Source: an uncultured Rhodanobacter sp.
GTDB lineage: Bacteria; Pseudomonadota; Gammaproteobacteria; Xanthomonadales; Rhodanobacteraceae
Direction: 5' to 3'
Assembly: GCA_903827735.1 (NCBI GenBank)
Contig: CAIKJM010000140.1
Coordinates: forward strand, 1-9,963
Length of the DNA stretch: 9,963 bases
The number at the start of each line of letters is the position of its first letter. The stretch's first letter is position 1. The translations under genes and the position numbers were made by a program. This document shows positions 7,276 to 9,963 of this stretch, in pieces. The notes under the pieces were generated by a model, which saw nothing but the letters and a program-made list of their open reading frames with translations, was not told the origin of the DNA and ran no database searches.

Positions 7276-7281
7276 ATACGC

Positions 7282-8109
7282 ATGCCTGAACTGCCCGAAG
7301 TCGAAACGACCCGACGCGGTATCGAGCCGCATCTGGCCGGTCGACGCATCGCGGCCGTGACGCTGCGTCGGAACGACCTGCGCTGGCCGATTCCGCCGGA
7401 AGTCAGCGAACGGCTTCCGGGGCAGCTGATCGTCAGCGTCGAGCGGCGCGCCAAGTATCTGCTGATCCACACCGCGGCCGGCAGCGCGATGCTGCACCTG
7501 GGCATGTCGGGCATGCTGCGCGTGCTGCCGCCAGACGCGCCGATCGGCAAGCACGACCACGTCGACATCGTGCTTGAAGGCACCGCCGAACAGCGCGGCC
7601 GCGTGCTGCGCTTCACCGACCCGCGCCGCTTCGGCAGCCTGCTGTGGCAGCCTTTCGGCGAACTGCATCCGCTCTTGGCGGCGCTCGGCCCGGAGCCGCT
7701 GACCGACGCGTTCGACGGCGACACGCTGTGGCTCGGCTCGCGCGGCCGAAGCGCCGCGGTGAAACTGTTTCTGATGGACAGCGCCAACGTCGTCGGCGTG
7801 GGCAACATCTACGCCAGCGAAGCCTTGTTCGCCGCTGGCATCGACCCGCTCCGCGCGGCGGGCAAGGTGTCGCGCGAGCGTTATGCTTCGCTCGCCGCCG
7901 AAGTCAAACGCATCCTGGCCTGGGCGATCGAGCGCGGCGGTACGACCCTGCGCGATTTTCTCAACCCCGACGGCGCACCGGGCTATTTCTTCCGCGAGCT
8001 CAACGTCTACGGTCGCGCCGGCGAATCGTGCAAAGTGTGCGGCACGCCGATCAAACAGGCGGTGCTTGGGCAGCGGTCGACGTTCTGGTGTCCGCGCTGC
8101 CAGAAGTGA
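7282..8109 (+). CDS. mutM: Formamidopyrimidine-DNA glycosylase (Fpg/MutM)
   Basis: This bifunctional DNA glycosylase/AP lyase removes 8-oxoguanine and formamidopyrimidines in base excision repair. The N-terminus MPELPEVETTRRG supplies the catalytic Pro2 (Schiff base after Met removal) and Glu3. K58 in RRAKYLL corresponds to the conserved Lys57 of E. coli. The LHLGMSGMLR void-filling loop, the DPRRFG motif and the helix-two-turn-helix segment (VGVGNIYASEALF) are all present. The C-terminal zinc finger has its four cysteines as CKVC and CPRC, with the DNA-binding QRSTF arginine just before the second pair. Length is 275 aa, typical. The ATG at 7282 has no strong Shine-Dalgarno because the tandem repeat occupies that place, so translation may depend on readthrough from gnd. 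It probably shares a transcript with gnd. Confidence 0.98.
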   Translation: MPELPEVETTRRGIEPHLAGRRIAAVTLRRNDLRWPIPPEVSERLPGQLIVSVERRAKYLLIHTAAGSAMLHLGMSGMLRVLPPDAPIGKHDHVDIVLEGTAEQRGRVLRFTDPRRFGSLLWQPFGELHPLLAALGPEPLTDAFDGDTLWLGSRGRSAAVKLFLMDSANVVGVGNIYASEALFAAGIDPLRAAGKVSRERYASLAAEVKRILAWAIERGGTTLRDFLNPDGAPGYFFRELNVYGRAGESCKVCGTPIKQAVLGQRSTFWCPRCQK

Positions 8110-8122
8110 GCGATTTGCGTAT

Positions 8123-8204
8123 GTAGGTTGGCGGTGAGCGCAAGCGAACCCCAACGGGATCTGCGGCGGGTGTTGGGGTTCGCTTGCGCTCACCGCCAAC
8201 CTAC
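8123..8204. repeat. Inverted pair of REP elements (BIME), GTAG type
   Basis: Two 33-bp arms (8123-8155 and 8172-8204) are perfect inverted copies around a 16-base spacer. Each begins at its outer end with the tetranucleotide GTAG, followed by an imperfect palindrome closed by GTTGG/CCAAC. This is the known structure of REP sequences mobilised by TnpA-REP (RAYT) transposases, and two in opposite orientation make a BIME. The element lies 13 bases after mutM and between convergent genes, so the long hairpin may also stop or protect transcripts from both sides. It creates spurious open frames on both strands beginning MAVSASEPQ. Confidence 0.88.
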
Positions 8205-8262
8205 GCGTTACTCGGATCGATGGAAACGGATCGCGATAACCCGTCAGGCGGCCGCTACTGAA

Positions 8263-8294
8263 GCGCCCTCGCGATTCATTCCTCGCCCCTGCTC
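8263..8294. repeat. 32-bp dispersed repeat, copy 1
   Basis: This stretch matches 9893-9924 at 29 of 32 positions in the same orientation. The shared core is CCTCGCCCCTGCTC, preceded by GCGCCCTCGC. Copy 1 lies four bases beyond the stop of the minus-strand hypothetical gene; copy 2 lies upstream of tdk, so the two bracket the tdk-hypothetical pair. It is non-coding and probably a genome-wide dispersed repeat. Confidence 0.7.
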
Positions 8295-8298
8295 TTCT

Positions 8299-9066
8299 CT
8301 ACTCAGGCCACTCAAACTCGACAAACGTATTGTTGAAGTCCTCGTCATCCAGGCCGCCGCCCAGCTGCGCGACCACGCTGGCGCCCAGACCGTCGATTTC
8401 CAGCACCTGACCATCGACGAAGTGCGCGCCCAGCGCTTCGAGTTCGACCAGCTTTTCGCAGAGGATGCCCGCGTGATCGCTCAGCGCATCCGGCACGCCG
8501 CGGATGCTGATGTCGGGGCGGCCAAACTTGCGCATGCCGCGGGTGTGGATCCATGAATGATCCGGCTCGGACTCCGCGTCGCGCATGATCAGCACATGGT
8601 TACGGATCGGCGCGCCATCGCGCACCAGGAAACGGCGACGCCACGCATCGGCGTCGAGCAGGCTCAGGGTCTGCGGGTCCAGAATCGCCACGCCGCCGAT
8701 ATCGAGCAGGCCAGCCAGCACGCCGAAGGTGTCGCGCAGGTAGCCGGTCGCCTCGCTGTCCGCGACCGTGCCGCGCACGACCATCACCTCGGGCGCGTCC
8801 ACCGCGAGCTTGTACGCATCGGGCGCATCGTCCTTGAACATGCGGCCCATGCCGCCCTTCAGCGGATAGCCCTCCCACTGGCGCAGGCTGGCGTGATTGT
8901 GGTTCACCGCCTCGATGCCGGCGGGCAGGCCCGGACTGCCGTAATCCGCTGAAGGCACGCGCACCGCCTCGAACTTGCCGAACACGTAGAACTGCAGAAG
9001 GATCTCCTCGTCGCTGGGCTGCCAGTGCGGGCGCTGCCAGGCGGGGATGATGATCGGTTGGCTCAT
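8299..9066 (-). CDS. Conserved-looking soluble protein of unknown function
   Basis: I do not recognise this 255-aa protein. It has no signal peptide and no membrane helix, and it is mildly acidic, especially at the C-terminus (GGGLDDEDFNNTFVEFEWPE), so it is probably cytosolic. Notable segments are an N-terminal PHWQPSDEEILLQFYVFG stretch, a glycine- and aromatic-rich middle (about 60-80), and WIHTRGMRKFGRPDISIRG (172-190), which looks like a family signature. Codon use is like that of its neighbours. I chose the ATG at 9066 because AGGAAA lies about seven bases upstream; an earlier open start at 9114 would run into the tdk stop region. Only 47 bases separate it from tdk upstream, so the two are probably co-transcribed. 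No function can be inferred from that pairing. Confidence 0.85.
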   Translation of the reverse strand: MSQPIIIPAWQRPHWQPSDEEILLQFYVFGKFEAVRVPSADYGSPGLPAGIEAVNHNHASLRQWEGYPLKGGMGRMFKDDAPDAYKLAVDAPEVMVVRGTVADSEATGYLRDTFGVLAGLLDIGGVAILDPQTLSLLDADAWRRRFLVRDGAPIRNHVLIMRDAESEPDHSWIHTRGMRKFGRPDISIRGVPDALSDHAGILCEKLVELEALGAHFVDGQVLEIDGLGASVVAQLGGGLDDEDFNNTFVEFEWPE

Positions 9067-9113
9067 GCGGGTTTCCTGGTCATGGTTCGTGTTCGGGTGA
9101 CGTGCGCAGCGCA

Positions 9114-9740
9114 CTAGTCGTTCAGCGGCAATACCGTCTGCTGCAGCTCGATACTGGCGCTGCCCTCGCTGATTTTCTTGAATTCGGCGCGGCTGACCGA
9201 GACATAGCGTTCGTTGCCGCCAATCTCAACCTGCGGGCCATCTTTCACCGCGCGGCCGTGTTCGTCCACCCGCACCACCATGGTGGCCTTGCGGCCGGTA
9301 TGGCAGATCGTCTTGATCTCTTCCAGGTTGTCCGCCCAGGCCAGCAGATACTGGCTGCCTTCGAACAGCTCGCCGCGGAAATCGGTGCGCAGGCCGAAGG
9401 CCAGCACCGGAATCGTCAGCCGGTCGACCACGTCGCTGATCTGCCAGACCTGCGCGCGCGTCAAGAATTGCGCTTCATCGACGAAGACGCAGTGCAGCGC
9501 GCCGTTGGCGACAACGTCGGCTTCGACCAGGGCAAGCAGATTTTCTTCGCCACCAAAGCGCCGGGCCTGTGCCTTCAGACCGATGCGCGACGCCACCACG
9601 CCCTCGCCGTAGCGATTGTCCAGCGCGGGCGTAAGGATCAACGTGCGCATGCCGCGCTCGTGATAGTTGTACGCGCTCTGCAGCAGCGAGGTGGTCTTGC
9701 CGGCATTCATCGCCGAATAGTAGAAATAGAGCTTGGCCAT
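9114..9740 (-). CDS. tdk: Thymidine kinase, class II (TK1-like)
   Basis: The enzyme phosphorylates thymidine to dTMP with ATP in the cytosolic salvage pathway. Motifs, in order: P-loop SAMNAGKTT (9-17), VDEAQF (87-92) with the catalytic Glu89, LRTDFRGELFEGSQYLLAWAD (118-137, dimer and nucleotide site), and GGNERYVSV (174-182), the lasso that binds thymidine. Length is 208 aa, usual for the family. The ATG at 9740 gives the MAKLYFYYSAMNAGK N-terminus found in relatives; a GTG at 9746 is open but unlikely. Neither has a good Shine-Dalgarno. The zinc-binding cysteines are mostly missing: the E. coli FCG and VCRKH positions read HTG (147-149) and VSRAE here, and only C146 remains. It is first in a two-gene minus-strand unit with the unknown gene. 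Confidence 0.97.
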   Translation of the reverse strand: MAKLYFYYSAMNAGKTTSLLQSAYNYHERGMRTLILTPALDNRYGEGVVASRIGLKAQARRFGGEENLLALVEADVVANGALHCVFVDEAQFLTRAQVWQISDVVDRLTIPVLAFGLRTDFRGELFEGSQYLLAWADNLEEIKTICHTGRKATMVVRVDEHGRAVKDGPQVEIGGNERYVSVSRAEFKKISEGSASIELQQTVLPLND

Positions 9741-9807
9741 GGGCACGCGTCGGACGGTCGGACGGGCATGGTAGCGCGGAGACGGGTGCGCGTTGGGTGC
9801 CGGAGCA

Positions 9808-9827
9808 GAGACGAGAGACGAGAGACT
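9808..9827. repeat. Tandem 7-bp repeat (GAGACGA)n
   Basis: Two exact copies of GAGACGA (9808-9814, 9815-9821) are followed by GAGACT (9822-9827). It is a purine-rich simple repeat in the tdk upstream region, about 70-90 bases before the start codon. No function is evident. Confidence 0.6.
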
Positions 9828-9892
9828 AGTTTGGCCAGCTCGGTCTGTTCTGCACCCGCAGGGGGCTGATGAATGACCAACAGCAACAACGG

Positions 9893-9924
9893 GCGCCCTC
9901 GCTACTCATCCCTCGCCCCTGCTC
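9893..9924. repeat. 32-bp dispersed repeat, copy 2
   Basis: This copy matches 8263-8294 at 29 of 32 bases, direct orientation, with the three differences all in the middle. It lies about 150 bases upstream of tdk. Together the copies flank a 1.6-kb segment holding tdk and the unknown gene. Confidence 0.7.
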
Positions 9925-9963
9925 CACCCCCGCCCTTTGCTACCATCACCAGCCCACGCCACG

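Larger units (their letters stand above)
9741..9963. other. Non-coding region upstream of tdk with short repeats
   Basis: I see no convincing gene in these 223 bases. A possible minus-strand -10 box TACCAT lies at 9773-9768, 28 bases before the tdk ATG, without a clear -35. GTCGGACG is directly repeated at 9749-9764. A 7-bp unit GAGACGA is repeated nearly three times at 9808-9827. Copy 2 of the 32-bp dispersed repeat lies at 9893-9924. The right end (TTTGCTACCATCACC) may belong to the promoter or leader of a gene beyond the window. Confidence 0.5.

Noticed and set aside
7138..8199. A 353-codon minus-strand frame antisense to mutM, and a 142-codon plus frame at 8128-8556
   Set aside because: Both begin inside the REP arms (MAVSASEPQ...), a typical artefact of this repeat, and then run antisense to real genes.
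9102..9869. A 255-codon plus-strand frame antisense to tdk
   Set aside because: The opposite strand encodes an unmistakable thymidine kinase; this frame has no motif and no ribosome site.
9918..9946. Plus-strand promoter with TACCAT at 9941-9946
   Set aside because: No -35 at proper spacing, and no downstream gene is visible in the window.

Overview
The window is GC-rich, tightly packed gammaproteobacterial chromosome. Gene content, protein style (class II thymidine kinase, DesA-like desaturase with a long C-terminal tail, GldG/DUF4340 operon) and a REP pair of the GTAG type suggest the order Xanthomonadales, most likely a Rhodanobacter/Dyella/Luteibacter-like genome. This assignment is inferred from protein appearance, not from a database search.

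Layout, left to right. (1) Bases 34-729, minus strand: a saccharopine-dehydrogenase-like NAD(P)-binding protein that stops early at a TAA. (2) 804-834: a strong intrinsic terminator for the next gene. (3) 860-2053, minus: a membrane fatty acid desaturase with all three histidine boxes. (4) 2054-2229: a divergent regulatory region with a nested inverted repeat and an AT-rich promoter patch. (5) 2230-5608, plus: a four-gene overlapping operon for a GldA/GldF/GldG-like ABC system plus a DUF4340 protein; the GldG-like gene is broken by one in-frame TAA at 4451-4453. (6) 5672-7219, plus: 6-phosphogluconate dehydrogenase carrying an unusual Lys/Ala-rich, histone-H1-like N-terminal tail. (7) 7220-7275: four tandem 14-bp repeats filling the gap to mutM. 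(8) 7282-8109, plus: mutM. (9) 8123-8204: two perfectly inverted 33-bp REP units (a BIME) between convergent genes. (10) 8299-9066 and 9114-9740, minus: an unrecognised soluble protein and thymidine kinase, probably co-transcribed with tdk first. (11) 9741-9963: a non-coding end region with short repeats.

Most genes are housekeeping or metabolic: membrane lipid desaturation, ABC export or membrane machinery, pentose phosphate NADPH production, oxidised-guanine repair and thymidine salvage. I see no phage, CRISPR, toxin-antitoxin or obvious defence system. The most unusual points are the H1-like tail on Gnd, the interrupted GldG homologue with a plausible reinitiation site, a thymidine kinase that has lost zinc-ligand cysteines, and several families of small repeats in the intergenic spaces.
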